Position numbers and translations under genes: made by a program. The notes beneath the pieces were generated by a model. It had not been told where the DNA came from, did no database searches, and saw nothing but the letters and a program-made list of their open reading frames with translations. This document shows positions 54,592 to 62,667 of a DNA stretch of 64,000 nt, one piece after another. The stretch lies in NCBI RefSeq assembly GCF_002564105.1, contig NZ_PDBX01000001.1, positions 2,728,001 through 2,792,000 on the forward strand, in the 5' to 3' direction. Position 1 is the first letter of the stretch, and every line of letters begins with the position of its first letter. The DNA comes from Collimonas sp. PA-H2 (lineage in GTDB: Bacteria > Pseudomonadota > Gammaproteobacteria > Burkholderiales > Burkholderiaceae_D).

Positions 54592-56244
54592 GTGGGCAAA
54601 GTTCCAGCAAAAAAAATGGCGGACCTACAGCAGATCAGAGCTGAAATATCTACAACCGGCGAAAAATCCATTCGCGAAACTCTAGATGCACGTCAATCTC
54701 AAGAGCTTGTGTTGGCATTCGCTGGTCCAATTGGATGCGGCACTGGTCAGGTCGTTGCTGAGGCAAAGCTTGCACTGGAATCGGTGGGATACGAAGTGCA
54801 TGTCATCAAGCTTAGCCAAATCATTGAGACTGCATTGGGCAAGGAAACAGTAAAACTCGATGCCAATGTTTACAATGAATACTCATCAAATGTTAGGCGC
54901 ATTATGCGACTTCAAGATGGTGGCAACGAACTGCGCAAAATCAGTAGTAGCTATCTTGCAGAACATGCGATTGAGGAAATCGTTGTTCAGCGCGGTCATC
55001 AAAAGGGGTTAGGCGTGGAGCCCCAGGATTACATTCCAATTAGAACGGCTTATTTAATCGACCAAATCAAACATCCGGATGAAGTATCGATGCTCAGGAT
55101 CGTGTATCGCAAGCTTTTCCATTTGATCGGCGTCATCAGCGTTGCTGAGAAGCGGAGATCCCGCCTGCTGAATATAGATCGTGCAGCTTCTGCAATTTCT
55201 GAGTTGATGGAGCGTGACCGGCGGCAAGAGGACGACAACGGACAGCAGCTAGATAAGGCGTTGAAATTGGCCGATTTTTTCATAAGCACCGACGCAGGTA
55301 CGACCAGTTCACTCCAACGCAAGCTGCGGCGCTTCATCGGTCTGCTGCACGGCGAAAATGGAATTACCCCAACTACCCAGGAGTATGGAATGTATGCCGC
55401 CTACTCCGCAGGACTGAAGTCGGCCTGCCTTTCTCGACAAGTCGGCGCTGCGATTTCAGATGTATCAGGAAAGATCGTATCAACAGGATGCAACGACGTT
55501 CCCAAAGCTACCGGAGGTCTGTACTCGGCTGAAGACGGCACAAATGACCGGCGATGCGTTCATCGCGAAGAACAAATTTGCTTTAACGACCAGGAAAAGC
55601 TCTCGCACAAAGCAGACATTCGCCGGGCGCTGGAAGAATTAAAGCAAAAGCAAGATGAGGACGTCCCGTTGATTCCAAAGTCACGCCTCGACGATGTACT
55701 TACGGCAGTGTTTAAGGCATCTCATATTGGCGATCTCACGGAGTTCTCTCGAGCTGTACACGCGGAAATGGATGCAATCATTTCGCTCGCGCGTACAGGA
55801 ACGCCAGGCATCGTTGGTGCTCATCTTTTCACCACGACGTTTCCTTGCCATAGCTGCGCGCGCCACATTGTGGCCGCCGGAATCGACAAGGTTTATTACA
55901 TCGAACCCTACGAAAAAAGCCTGGCTAAGAAGCTTCATGCGGATGCCATTGAGTTTGAAACAGAGGATGACGATGTAGAAAAAGCCGGGTATAGTGCTCG
56001 GCCGGTCAGATCACTAGTGAAGTTTGTTCACTTTGAAGGCGTAGCTCCTAAGCAATATCTTCATTTTTTCCAGATGACAAAACGGAAAGATGAGATAACT
56101 GGAAACGTCATCAAGATTATGCCCAAAGATGCACCCAAAGCTGTCTCAGAATACCTGGACAATTACAGAGAATTTGAAGCAAAAGTTGTTCAAAAACTAA
56201 AAAATGCAGTACCAGCATTGAAAGCAATAGAGAATCCTGAGTAA
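54592..56244 (+). CDS. avcD: AvcD-type anti-phage deoxycytidylate deaminase
   Basis: The start is GTG 54592, eight bases after GAAGGG; GTG 54586 and ATG 54616 are alternatives. About 550 aa. The N-terminal P-loop-kinase-like domain has GPIGCGTG (about residues 44-51), which lacks the Walker lysine. The C-terminal zinc deaminase domain has AVHAEMDAI (about residue 388) and FPCHSCARHIVAAG (about residue 416), preceded by SRQVGAAISDVSGKIVSTGC. This is the architecture of DCD/AvcD proteins, which deplete dCTP/dCMP during phage infection. Divergent from the Ubl operon, so both may answer one signal. Confidence 0.88.
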   Translation: MGKVPAKKMADLQQIRAEISTTGEKSIRETLDARQSQELVLAFAGPIGCGTGQVVAEAKLALESVGYEVHVIKLSQIIETALGKETVKLDANVYNEYSSNVRRIMRLQDGGNELRKISSSYLAEHAIEEIVVQRGHQKGLGVEPQDYIPIRTAYLIDQIKHPDEVSMLRIVYRKLFHLIGVISVAEKRRSRLLNIDRAASAISELMERDRRQEDDNGQQLDKALKLADFFISTDAGTTSSLQRKLRRFIGLLHGENGITPTTQEYGMYAAYSAGLKSACLSRQVGAAISDVSGKIVSTGCNDVPKATGGLYSAEDGTNDRRCVHREEQICFNDQEKLSHKADIRRALEELKQKQDEDVPLIPKSRLDDVLTAVFKASHIGDLTEFSRAVHAEMDAIISLARTGTPGIVGAHLFTTTFPCHSCARHIVAAGIDKVYYIEPYEKSLAKKLHADAIEFETEDDDVEKAGYSARPVRSLVKFVHFEGVAPKQYLHFFQMTKRKDEITGNVIKIMPKDAPKAVSEYLDNYREFEAKVVQKLKNAVPALKAIENPE

Positions 56245-56342
56245 GGAGTTGCAGCGAAGAAAAAAGCCGCTTTATTGTTGAATCGATCTTGACGGCAGTA
56301 TTTAGCTAACTTAATCTGAAACTGCTATTCTCAACATGGTTA

Positions 56343-56576
56343 ATGCTCATGAAAATAGATCCGAAAGAGCAAGCAAGGCAGCTCTGCCTAAATTTTGATA
56401 GCGTCTCTGTCACTAGCAAAAATGTGACCTGGGCTGCTCGTCCAATGGGCTTAACCCTTGTATACTCTTCCGGCTCTGCTCAATCCCGCTCCGTTGATAC
56501 TTCTCAAAGAGAAGCCGTCGAACGAGAAATCATTATTTCCCAGACGATTTCCTTCGCAAAAAAACTGTCTTGGTAG
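56343..56576 (+). CDS. uncertain short protein (77 aa)
   Basis: A frame opening at a TTG/ATG cluster (56343-56351), about 100 bp after AvcD. The start (MKIDPKEQARQLCLNFDS) looks protein-like and the end less so. No family and no clear ribosome binding site. Could be a decayed gene at the edge of the prophage debris. Confidence 0.25.
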   Translation: MLMKIDPKEQARQLCLNFDSVSVTSKNVTWAARPMGLTLVYSSGSAQSRSVDTSQREAVEREIIISQTISFAKKLSW

Positions 56577-56984
56577 AACTTGTCCGTTTTCTTCCAGGCG
56601 GTGTTTGTTTGTCTACAGAGTTACCCCAATTCTATTGAACCGGCCGCCACCATCCAGTACATCTTTAACGCGGCATTGACACTCAGCGGCCCGGCGCGTC
56701 GCATCGATCGGGACTGGACAGATTCATAGTCTGCCGAGTCGATGTAATGCGCATTTTCCGAGAAGACCATACTCACGGTATGGGCTATACACTCCGAATG
56801 TCGGAGGCAAATCACCTCAGGAGTATTCAGTGGCTCGCCACGATTTTTCAGGTGCGTCGTATCGACCATCTATCAGTTCATCACGCTGCTGCAATAGCGT
56901 GGATCTTCGCGGCATCATCGTCTAGTCTTGCTCGAGCTAGCGCAACCTTTAGGCGAGAGAGCGAGGCTTTGACGTGCTATCCCT

Positions 56985-57587
56985 ATGGCCAACTCATACG
57001 AAGACCATTTCTCCTGCGATTGCGCAGGCCACAATTATGTGGGGCTTGCGTCGAACTGGCCTTCCCCCAGCACCACTATATTCGGAATATTTGGGATTTC
57101 TCTTTTCAGGCATTCACTGCCCAGGGCCGTCGCTGGCTGCTGCAGGGCGGCGGGAGCATGCTGCTTCCGCAGCCTGCTGCACGCCCTACGTGGCCGCCAG
57201 AAGGAACTCTGGCTACCCACCTTCGCCGACGATCTGACCTTAACAACCGTCGTCTCGGCCAACGACTCCACGATGGACATTTAGTATGTCGGCTATACCC
57301 GGTTCGCCACCGGCAAGCCTGGGCGGCGAGACATTCGCATTGGATTGACCGACGGCACCGTCCTGTATCGCCGTATCACGGGCGCAACAGAAATCAGCAC
57401 GACCGTCGAGCGCCTGGCGATCGACGCCGTTCTCGGCCGCACGGTGACTGTGTCCGACGTCCAGCGTATTTGTTACATGACGCTTTGCCGGCAGGACCAG
57501 GACGAGATCGAGCTGCATCACGACAGCGACAGCGACGGCGTGGCCAACGCTCAGACGATTTTTAGGAGCACCAGGTATGACGCATGA
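56985..57587 (+). pseudogene. phage tail-protein remnant
   Basis: In one phase the DNA reads LRGRQKELWLPTFADDLTLT, then a TAG at 57282-57284, then YVGYTRFATGKPGRRDIRIG, LTDGTVLYRRITGA and VQRICYMTLCRQDQDEIELH up to FRSTRYDA. This matches the C-terminal part of phage tail/virion structural proteins that begin RQKE-LWLPTW. The upstream part (56985-57150) appears unrelated or scrambled. A nonsense codon and loss of neighbours mark a prophage remnant. Confidence 0.6.
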
Positions 57588-57678
57588 CCTACGGGAGCGC
57601 AGCCGGGCTGATGGCCAATGTCTGCCACCATAACAGAGACGGGAGCATTGGAGGATAAGTCTGAGTTGGCACTAAAAA

Positions 57679-57751
57679 TGTCCGAAATAAAACTACATTT
57701 TTCGGACAATCTCTTGCTCAGGGTCCGAAAAAGATATATAAATATCGGACA
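57679..57751. promoter_or_regulatory. repeated TGTCCGAA half-sites upstream of the DUF6088 gene
   Basis: TGTCCGAA (57679-57686) and TTCGGACA (57701-57708) form an inverted pair; GTCCGAAA (57723-57730) and ATCGGACA (57744-57751) form a second. The second overlaps the likely promoter just before the start. Autoregulatory operators of the AbiEi-like protein are likely, as known for abiE operons. Confidence 0.6.
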
Positions 57752-57760
57752 AGAGAGAAA

Positions 57761-58480
57761 ATGTCAGAACTCAAATCCAATATCTCTGCCCTGATCGAAG
57801 CGACTGGTTCCGGACAAGTTTGGGTACCGACGGACTTTGCACAGTTTGGCAGCCGCGATGCCATCGACAAGACTCTGCAGCGCATGGTGCGGGCGGGAGT
57901 GTTGCGGCGCATCGACAGGGGCCTCTATGACAGGCCCACGCTGAACAGCCTGACCAAGCGTCCCACGACTCCGGACTATCGTGCGGTGGTGGAAGCGATT
58001 GCCCGCAGGGATCAATTACGGCTGCTGGTCGACGGCATGACCGCTGCCAATGACCTTGGCCTGACCGATGCGGTGCCGGTTCGCGTCACCGTCCATACCG
58101 ACACCCGCCGCCGCGCAATTCAACTAGACAAACTCAACATCGAATTCAAGCAGACAGCACCCAGCCGACTCTACTGGGCTGGACGTCCGGCCATGCGCGT
58201 TGTACAGGCGCTGCACTGGTTAAAAGACACATTGGATTCGGAGCGTTCTCTTATCCTGAACAAGCTGACCAAGGCACTGGCCGATCCTATACACGGTGCC
58301 GCCATCCGCCAGGATTTACTCAATGGCTTTAACGTGTTGCCGGCGTGGATGCAAAGTTTGGTCCGTGAACTCCCCGGATGTGACCCACGGGCTGCATCGA
58401 CCGCAACACATCCATTTCCCAGTACTGAAAAGCCATCTTCTGTGCGACGCCGAACGGCCAAACATGTTGAGGCTCATTGA
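57761..58480 (+). CDS. DUF6088/AbiEi-type antitoxin
   Basis: Residues 1-80 form the winged-helix region (VWVPTDFAQFGSRDAIDKTL, LRRIDRGLYDRPT) of AbiEi/DUF6088 transcriptional regulators. A C-terminal antitoxin domain follows (LGLTDAVPVRVTVHTDTRRR, FKQTAPSRLYWAGRPAMRVV, QALHWL). The normal family end (LPAWMQSLVR) is followed by about 35 low-complexity residues, which suggests that the last part runs into foreign DNA. No AbiEii nucleotidyltransferase toxin follows, so the antitoxin is an orphan. Confidence 0.8.
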   Translation: MSELKSNISALIEATGSGQVWVPTDFAQFGSRDAIDKTLQRMVRAGVLRRIDRGLYDRPTLNSLTKRPTTPDYRAVVEAIARRDQLRLLVDGMTAANDLGLTDAVPVRVTVHTDTRRRAIQLDKLNIEFKQTAPSRLYWAGRPAMRVVQALHWLKDTLDSERSLILNKLTKALADPIHGAAIRQDLLNGFNVLPAWMQSLVRELPGCDPRAASTATHPFPSTEKPSSVRRRTAKHVEAH

Positions 58481-58968
58481 GTCCAGCAATCCATGCAGTC
58501 GTCACCGCTCACTGCAAGCGGCGCCCCAGACTCGGATCGAAGCTTACGGAATGTATTAACAGCTCAGGTTTGAAGTGTAACCATAAAGCCCATGCCTAGT
58601 GTATTGAGTGTCGTGTATTGCGCCACAAGAAACCATTGTCACACAAGCGACATTCTTTAACACTTTGGAGTGGTGCGTTTAGTTCAGGCGAAAAAAAATA
58701 CCAAGGTCTGGCATTTTGTCTGCGCTTCAATCGATAATCTGTAATTAATTTACCGTATGTGTAAATTCTTACGACCCCATTTATCTCATCTTTTCAGACC
58801 AATTTATCGCGCGCCGCCTCAAAAATTTAGGAAAATCGAGCCACTATGAAAAACTCAGAGTTAAATGAACAAAATCCCCGTGAATTCAGACTTAGATGAT
58901 TATTTGATGCAAAGTTAGCCGAGCAGTGAACATATAACTCTTTGAATTAAAAGAATGTCTAGTTTCGA
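58481..58968. other. 488-bp region without genes
   Basis: AT-rich DNA between the orphan antitoxin and the transposon right end. No frame looks coding and no RNA gene is recognised. The AbiEii toxin gene expected here is absent. Confidence 0.45.
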
Positions 58969-59100
58969 GTTAAATGAAGTTCGACACCAGACCTTGCGGA
59001 TCCAGCTACAAATTGTCCAAAGTCGAAAACACATTGGTGCAAGCTCAAGAAGTCGGCATTTTTCCAACAAATAAAGTCGAAAACTAACCGTTTCGATACG
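58969..59100 (-). repeat. Tn7-like right end: inverted TnsB-type sites
   Basis: Three sites in opposite orientation to the left end: GTGTCGAACTTCATTTAAC (58969-58987), TGTTTTCGACTTTGGACA (59014-59031) and AGTTTTCGACTTTATTTG (about 59068-59085), all read on the minus strand. Spacing of 44 and 54 bp resembles the spread sites of a Tn7 left end. TCGATACG at 59093-59100 mirrors the left flank. Confidence 0.65.
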
Positions 59101-59202
59101 TCGGCATGCTGCGAAAACCTTGGCCCAGCCCGAGGGGTTCAAAGTATATCAATTTCTTTTTATACATATCTATACTTAGTTATATATTGGTAGATATCAA
59201 AT

Positions 59203-59733
59203 TCAATAAGGGCGGATGAATTTTTCCTCTTCAACTGGCATAGGGCCGTACTGGAGCAGCGCCTTCCGGGGTGGGGAACCAGGTGGAAGTATCTGCACTT
59301 CATGTCCTGACTCAAAGGCCATACGTTCCAGCTCCGCGTTACTGCCAATCAAAATGATCTTGGACGGATCACGACGAAACGCTTATACCAAGCGCCACTG
59401 CCCGCAAACGAGGTCGCCGATAGAAGAAACGTTCGCAGAACGTGATCCGACGAATGCGCGACCAGTCTTGTGATCAAAATTTCGTCTGTGCAGAGCTCCG
59501 TATTGTTCTTCAAAAAATTCTAGCCCGTCTCGCTCGTTAAGAGAGATCAGATATTGCTGGTTCTTGGGGATAACACAGTTTTCGCTTATCGACCAGGACA
59601 TTCCGAAGGTGACATCTGGCTCCGAAGTCCTAATGCTAGATGGCGAGGTTTTCGAGAGAGTTGACAGAGGATACCTTAGAGAATAGGGTAACGAATCGGC
59701 TAGCAGGTGGTTGTTCAAAATTTGGTGGTACAC
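59203..59733 (-). pseudogene. broken gene between transposon end and attTn7
   Basis: A minus-strand frame reading VTFGMSWSISENCVIPKNQQ, YLISLNERDGLEFFEEQYGA and FDHKTGRAFVGSRSANVSSI is stopped by TAA at 59383-59385. It then continues in phase as DPSKIILIGSNAELERMAFE to LPPGSPPRKALLQYGPMPVE and a final stop at 59203. Upstream, a different phase carries protein-like sequence (ISQTAVSARVEPHIEGVPPN), so a frameshift near 59640 is likely too. Family not recognised. Confidence 0.55.
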
Positions 59734-59810
59734 CTTCTATGTGGGGTTCGACCCGAGCGGATACTGCAGTCTGACTGATCAGTTCAATTGGCTCGTTCCC
59801 CCAGTTATTA

Positions 59811-59843
59811 AAGAAAAGGCCCTGCTTTGCAGGGCCTTTTCTT
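59811..59843. terminator. strong bidirectional rho-independent terminator
   Basis: Perfect 15-bp arms (AAGAAAAGGCCCTGC / GCAGGGCCTTTTCTT) with a TTT loop; U-runs form on either strand. It could be the original glmS terminator, now about 270 bp from the glmS stop because transposon-end DNA lies between. Confidence 0.85.
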
Positions 59844-59895
59844 CTAGCTTGCTGACCGCGTCAGGTGTAACAGCCGACTAGTGGGTGCTCCATTC

Positions 59896-60030
59896 TTGTG
59901 TCAATCTTTTTTATCTTGTGTCAAACATTTTTATTTCGTGTCAGACTTTTTTATTCGTCGACAGTAAGGAATATCGACAGACTTCGATTTTAATTGTAAG
60001 AATATTAGTCGCAAATATCCATATTTAACG
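59896..60030 (+). repeat. solo Tn7-like end next to glmS
   Basis: Three contiguous sites spaced exactly 20 bp: TTGTGTCAATCTTTTTTATC (59896), TTGTGTCAAACATTTTTATT (59916) and TCGTGTCAGACTTTTTTATT (59936). They are followed by CGACAGACTTCGATTTTAAT and TGTAAGAATATTAG, which parallel the left end of the large element (CGACTTTAATTGTAAGGAATAG). Orientation equals that left end. CATTC occurs at 59891-59895 and again at 60093-60097. Confidence 0.7.
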
Positions 60031-60092
60031 AATATAGTAATTTAATGGGATTTTTTACATATAGAATATCCATATTAATGGTCACCTTAGGA

Positions 60093-60097
60093 CATTC
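60093..60097. other. probable attTn7 insertion position downstream of glmS
   Basis: CATTC lies 19-23 bp beyond the glmS stop codon, the distance at which Tn7 inserts. An identical CATTC directly precedes the solo end sites (59891-59895), as a 5-bp target duplication would. The right-hand terminus lacks an obvious TGT/ACA end, so this remains tentative. Confidence 0.45.
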
Positions 60098-60115
60098 CAT
60101 AATGTATCGGTTACC

Positions 60116-61933
60116 CTATTCGACAGTCACCGACTTAGCCAAATTCCGCGGCTTATCCACATCAGTTCCGCGCGCCAGCGCCGTGTGATACGACAGCAGC
60201 TGCAACGGCACCACATGCAGGATCGGCGATAGCAAACCGTAGTTCTCCGGCAACCGGATCACATGCACGCCTTCACTCGACTTGATGTGCGAATCGGCAT
60301 CGGCAAAAACATAAAGCTGGCCGCCGCGCGCGCGCACTTCCTGCATGTTCGATTTCAGCTTTTCGATCAGCGCATCGTTAGGCGCTACCGTAACCACTGG
60401 CATTTCTTCCGTCACCAGCGCCAGCGGGCCGTGCTTGAGTTCGCCGGCGGCGTAGGCTTCGGCGTGGATGTAGGTGATTTCCTTGAGCTTCAGCGCACCT
60501 TCCAGGGCGATCGGGTAGTGGATGCCGCGGCCCAGGAACAGGGCGTTTTCCTTGCGCGCGAAGGCTTCGGCCCAGGCTACGATATGCGGTTCTAGCGCCA
60601 GCACGCTTTGCAGGGCGGCGGGCAGGTGGCGCATGGCTTTCAGGTGGGCGGCTTCTTCTTCGTCGCTGAGGCGGCCTTTGCTTTGCGCCAGCGCCAGGGT
60701 CAGCAGGAACAGTGCGGCCAGTTGGGTGGTGAAGGCTTTGGTCGAGGCGACGCCGACTTCGACGCCGGCGCGGGTGATGTAGGCCAGCGCGCATTCGCGC
60801 ACCATGGCGCTGGTGGCGACGTTGCAGATGGTCAGCGTGTGCAGCATGCCGAGTGAACGCGCGTGCTTGAGCGCGGCCAGGGTGTCGGCGGTTTCACCGC
60901 TTTGCGTGATGGTGACTACCAGCGAGTTGGGATTCGGCACGCTGTCGCGGTAGCGGTATTCGCTGGCGATCTCGACGTTGACCGGGATCTTGGCGACCGA
61001 TTCGATCCAGTATTTTGCCGTCAGACCGGCGTAGTAGCTGGTGCCGCAGGCCAGGATCAGGACCGAATCGATCTGCTTGAAGACATTGAAGGCGCCGTCG
61101 CCGAATAGTTCCGGCATGATGCCGGTGACGCCTTCCAGGGTGTCGGCGATCGCGCGCGGTTGTTCGAAGATTTCCTTTTGCATGTAGTGCTGGTAGGGGC
61201 CGAGCTCGACCGCGCTGCTGTAGGCGTGCACGGTTTTCACTTCGCGCTCGACCGCTTTGCCGGCGGCGTCGACGATCCAGACGCGCTGCAATTGCAGGTC
61301 GACCACGTCGCCTTCTTCCAGGTAGATGATCTGGTCGGTGGTGCCGGCCAGCGCCATGGCGTCCGAGGCGACGAAGTTCTGGCCCTGGCCGACGCCGACG
61401 ATCAGCGGCGAACCCTGGCGCGCGGCGACCACGCGGTGCGGTTCGTCGACGCAGAACACGGCAATCGCATAGGCGCCCGTCAGGCGTTTTACTGCTTGCT
61501 GCACGGTGGCGAACAGGTCGCCGCTGTACATGTGGTCGACCAGGTGGGCGATCACTTCGGTGTCGGTCTGGCTTTCAAATTGGTAACCGGCGGCTTGCAG
61601 GTCGGCGCGCAGTTCGTCGTGGTTTTCGATGATGCCGTTGTGGACCAGGGCGATGCGGTCGCGCGAAAAATGCGGGTGGGCATTGTGGGTGGCCGGCGCA
61701 CCATGGGTGGCCCAGCGGGTGTGGGCGATGCCGGTGAAGCCCGACAGATGGGCCTTTTCCATCTGGCTTTCGAGGTCGGCCACGCGCGATGTGCTGCGCG
61801 AGCGCTGAAGCTTGCCGTCGATATGCAAGGCGACGCCGCAGGAATCGTAACCGCGGTACTCGAGCCGTTTCAGCCCTTCCAGCAGGATGGGGGTGACATT
61901 AATTTGAGCAACTGCTGCGACGATACCGCACAT
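60116..61933 (-). CDS. glmS: glutamine-fructose-6-phosphate aminotransferase (isomerising)
   Basis: Makes glucosamine-6-phosphate from fructose-6-phosphate and glutamine, the first step to UDP-GlcNAc. The start is ATG 61933, so that Met-Cys-Gly exposes the catalytic Cys1 after Met removal; GAGGAAAAG precedes it and an upstream in-frame start at 61963 would block the nucleophile. Class-II glutaminase ([28 protein letters not shown]) is followed by two SIS domains ([32 protein letters not shown]) and the C-terminal [12 protein letters not shown]. 605 aa, complete. Its 3' end is the target recognised by TnsD-type proteins. Confidence 0.98.
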   Translation of the reverse strand: MCGIVAAVAQINVTPILLEGLKRLEYRGYDSCGVALHIDGKLQRSRSTSRVADLESQMEKAHLSGFTGIAHTRWATHGAPATHNAHPHFSRDRIALVHNGIIENHDELRADLQAAGYQFESQTDTEVIAHLVDHMYSGDLFATVQQAVKRLTGAYAIAVFCVDEPHRVVAARQGSPLIVGVGQGQNFVASDAMALAGTTDQIIYLEEGDVVDLQLQRVWIVDAAGKAVEREVKTVHAYSSAVELGPYQHYMQKEIFEQPRAIADTLEGVTGIMPELFGDGAFNVFKQIDSVLILACGTSYYAGLTAKYWIESVAKIPVNVEIASEYRYRDSVPNPNSLVVTITQSGETADTLAALKHARSLGMLHTLTICNVATSAMVRECALAYITRAGVEVGVASTKAFTTQLAALFLLTLALAQSKGRLSDEEEAAHLKAMRHLPAALQSVLALEPHIVAWAEAFARKENALFLGRGIHYPIALEGALKLKEITYIHAEAYAAGELKHGPLALVTEEMPVVTVAPNDALIEKLKSNMQEVRARGGQLYVFADADSHIKSSEGVHVIRLPENYGLLSPILHVVPLQLLSYHTALARGTDVDKPRNLAKSVTVE

Positions 61934-62104
61934 GGTCTTTTCCTCATTGAAGGTGGAATTCAAGAATATGGGTATCTTAGGCGAGCTGTTATGAAATAAA
62001 GTATCTATATGATTGATAATTTCGTGAATTATTTCATCGTATAAATGCGATGAAATAATATTTCATATATATTCATATATATCTAATAAATTGCATATTG
62101 CGAT
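61934..62104. promoter_or_regulatory. AT-rich divergent control region of glmS and the Lrp-type gene
   Basis: About 170 bp, very AT-rich, with repeated ATTTCAT/ATGAAAT and ATATATTCATATATAT stretches between 61990 and 62090. Divergent promoters and Lrp-type binding sites are expected here; individual boxes were not assigned. Confidence 0.5.
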
Positions 62105-62569
62105 ATGGAAATTACCCTCGACGAGCTGGACAAGCGGATTTTGAACGCCTTGCAGGCCGATGCCGCGCAAACCAATCACCAGCTGGCGCAGCAGGTGCAC
62201 GCTTCGGCGCCGACTTGCCTGCGACGCGTCAAGCGCCTGACCGATGCTGGCATCATCTTGCGGCAGGTGGCGATCGTGGCGCCGGACAAGGTCGGCGCCG
62301 GGCTAACCGCGATCGTCGAAGTCACGCTCGACAATCAGGCCGATGAGCGGCTGGTGGAATTTGAGGCCTTGGTGGCGGCCGAGCCGATGCTGCTGCAATG
62401 CTATCGCGTTTCGCCCGGGCCGGATTTCGTGCTGGTGGTGCAGGTGGCGGACATGGCGGCCTACCATGCGCTGGCGCATCAGTTGTTTGCCGCGCAAAAG
62501 AATGTGCGCAATGTGCGCACGTATTTTTCGATTTACCGCAGCAAGTTCGATACGCGCCTAGCGGTATAA
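62105..62569 (+). CDS. Lrp/AsnC family transcriptional regulator
   Basis: 154 aa. The N-terminal helix-turn-helix has the family pattern (LDELDKRILNALQADAAQTN, LAQQVHASAPTCLRRVKRL, AGIILRQVAIVAP). The C-terminal RAM domain starts at about residue 65 (LTAIVEVTLDNQ) and carries the effector-pocket region SPGPDFVLVVQVADMAAYHA. It is divergently transcribed from glmS across 170 bp and may control glmS or an amino-acid gene elsewhere. Its effector is unknown. Confidence 0.93.
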   Translation: MEITLDELDKRILNALQADAAQTNHQLAQQVHASAPTCLRRVKRLTDAGIILRQVAIVAPDKVGAGLTAIVEVTLDNQADERLVEFEALVAAEPMLLQCYRVSPGPDFVLVVQVADMAAYHALAHQLFAAQKNVRNVRTYFSIYRSKFDTRLAV

Positions 62570-62574
62570 AGATT

Positions 62575-62659
62575 GTAGGGTGTGGGCAGATCTTCTGCCC
62601 ACGCGGTAGGCGATTCTGGCATAGCCGACGGTCCGCGTGGGCACAGGTGCCCACCCTAC
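62575..62659. repeat. REP-type palindromic intergenic repeat
   Basis: GTAGGGTGTGGGCAGA at the left and GCCCACCCTAC at the right are inverted; the internal CTGCCCACGCGG and CCGCGTGGGCA segments are also inverted, giving nested hairpins. This layout is that of paired REP elements found in many copies in Burkholderiales genomes. It lies between convergent genes and may act as a terminator. Confidence 0.75.
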
Positions 62660-62667
62660 CAGTTCAT

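Larger units (their letters stand above)
11904..59100. mobile_element. Tn7-like transposon with tnsABC, two tniQ-family genes and a 39-kb cargo
   Basis: The left end carries TnsB-type repeats (TGTTTTCGACTTTAAT at 11912 and 11932; GTGACAGACTTTATTA near 12044 and 12064) just upstream of tnsA. Copies in inverted orientation lie at 58969-58987, 59014-59031 and 59067-59085. Outside them, CGTATCGA (11904-11911) and TCGATACG (59093-59100) are also inverted. The exact termini and 5-bp target duplication could not be fixed. The tnsA end is the one farther from glmS, opposite to the arrangement of Tn7 itself. Confidence 0.7.

Noticed and set aside
54586..56244. Ordinary housekeeping dCMP deaminase
   Set aside because: It is over three times longer than housekeeping dCMP deaminases and carries an N-terminal P-loop-like domain, the AvcD/DCD defence architecture.
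56621..56869. Minus-strand 82-aa gene
   Set aside because: Looks locally protein-like but has no start context, no family and sits in decayed prophage-like DNA.
60263..61999. Plus-strand reading frames opposite glmS
   Set aside because: Long only because of strong codon bias in glmS on the other strand.
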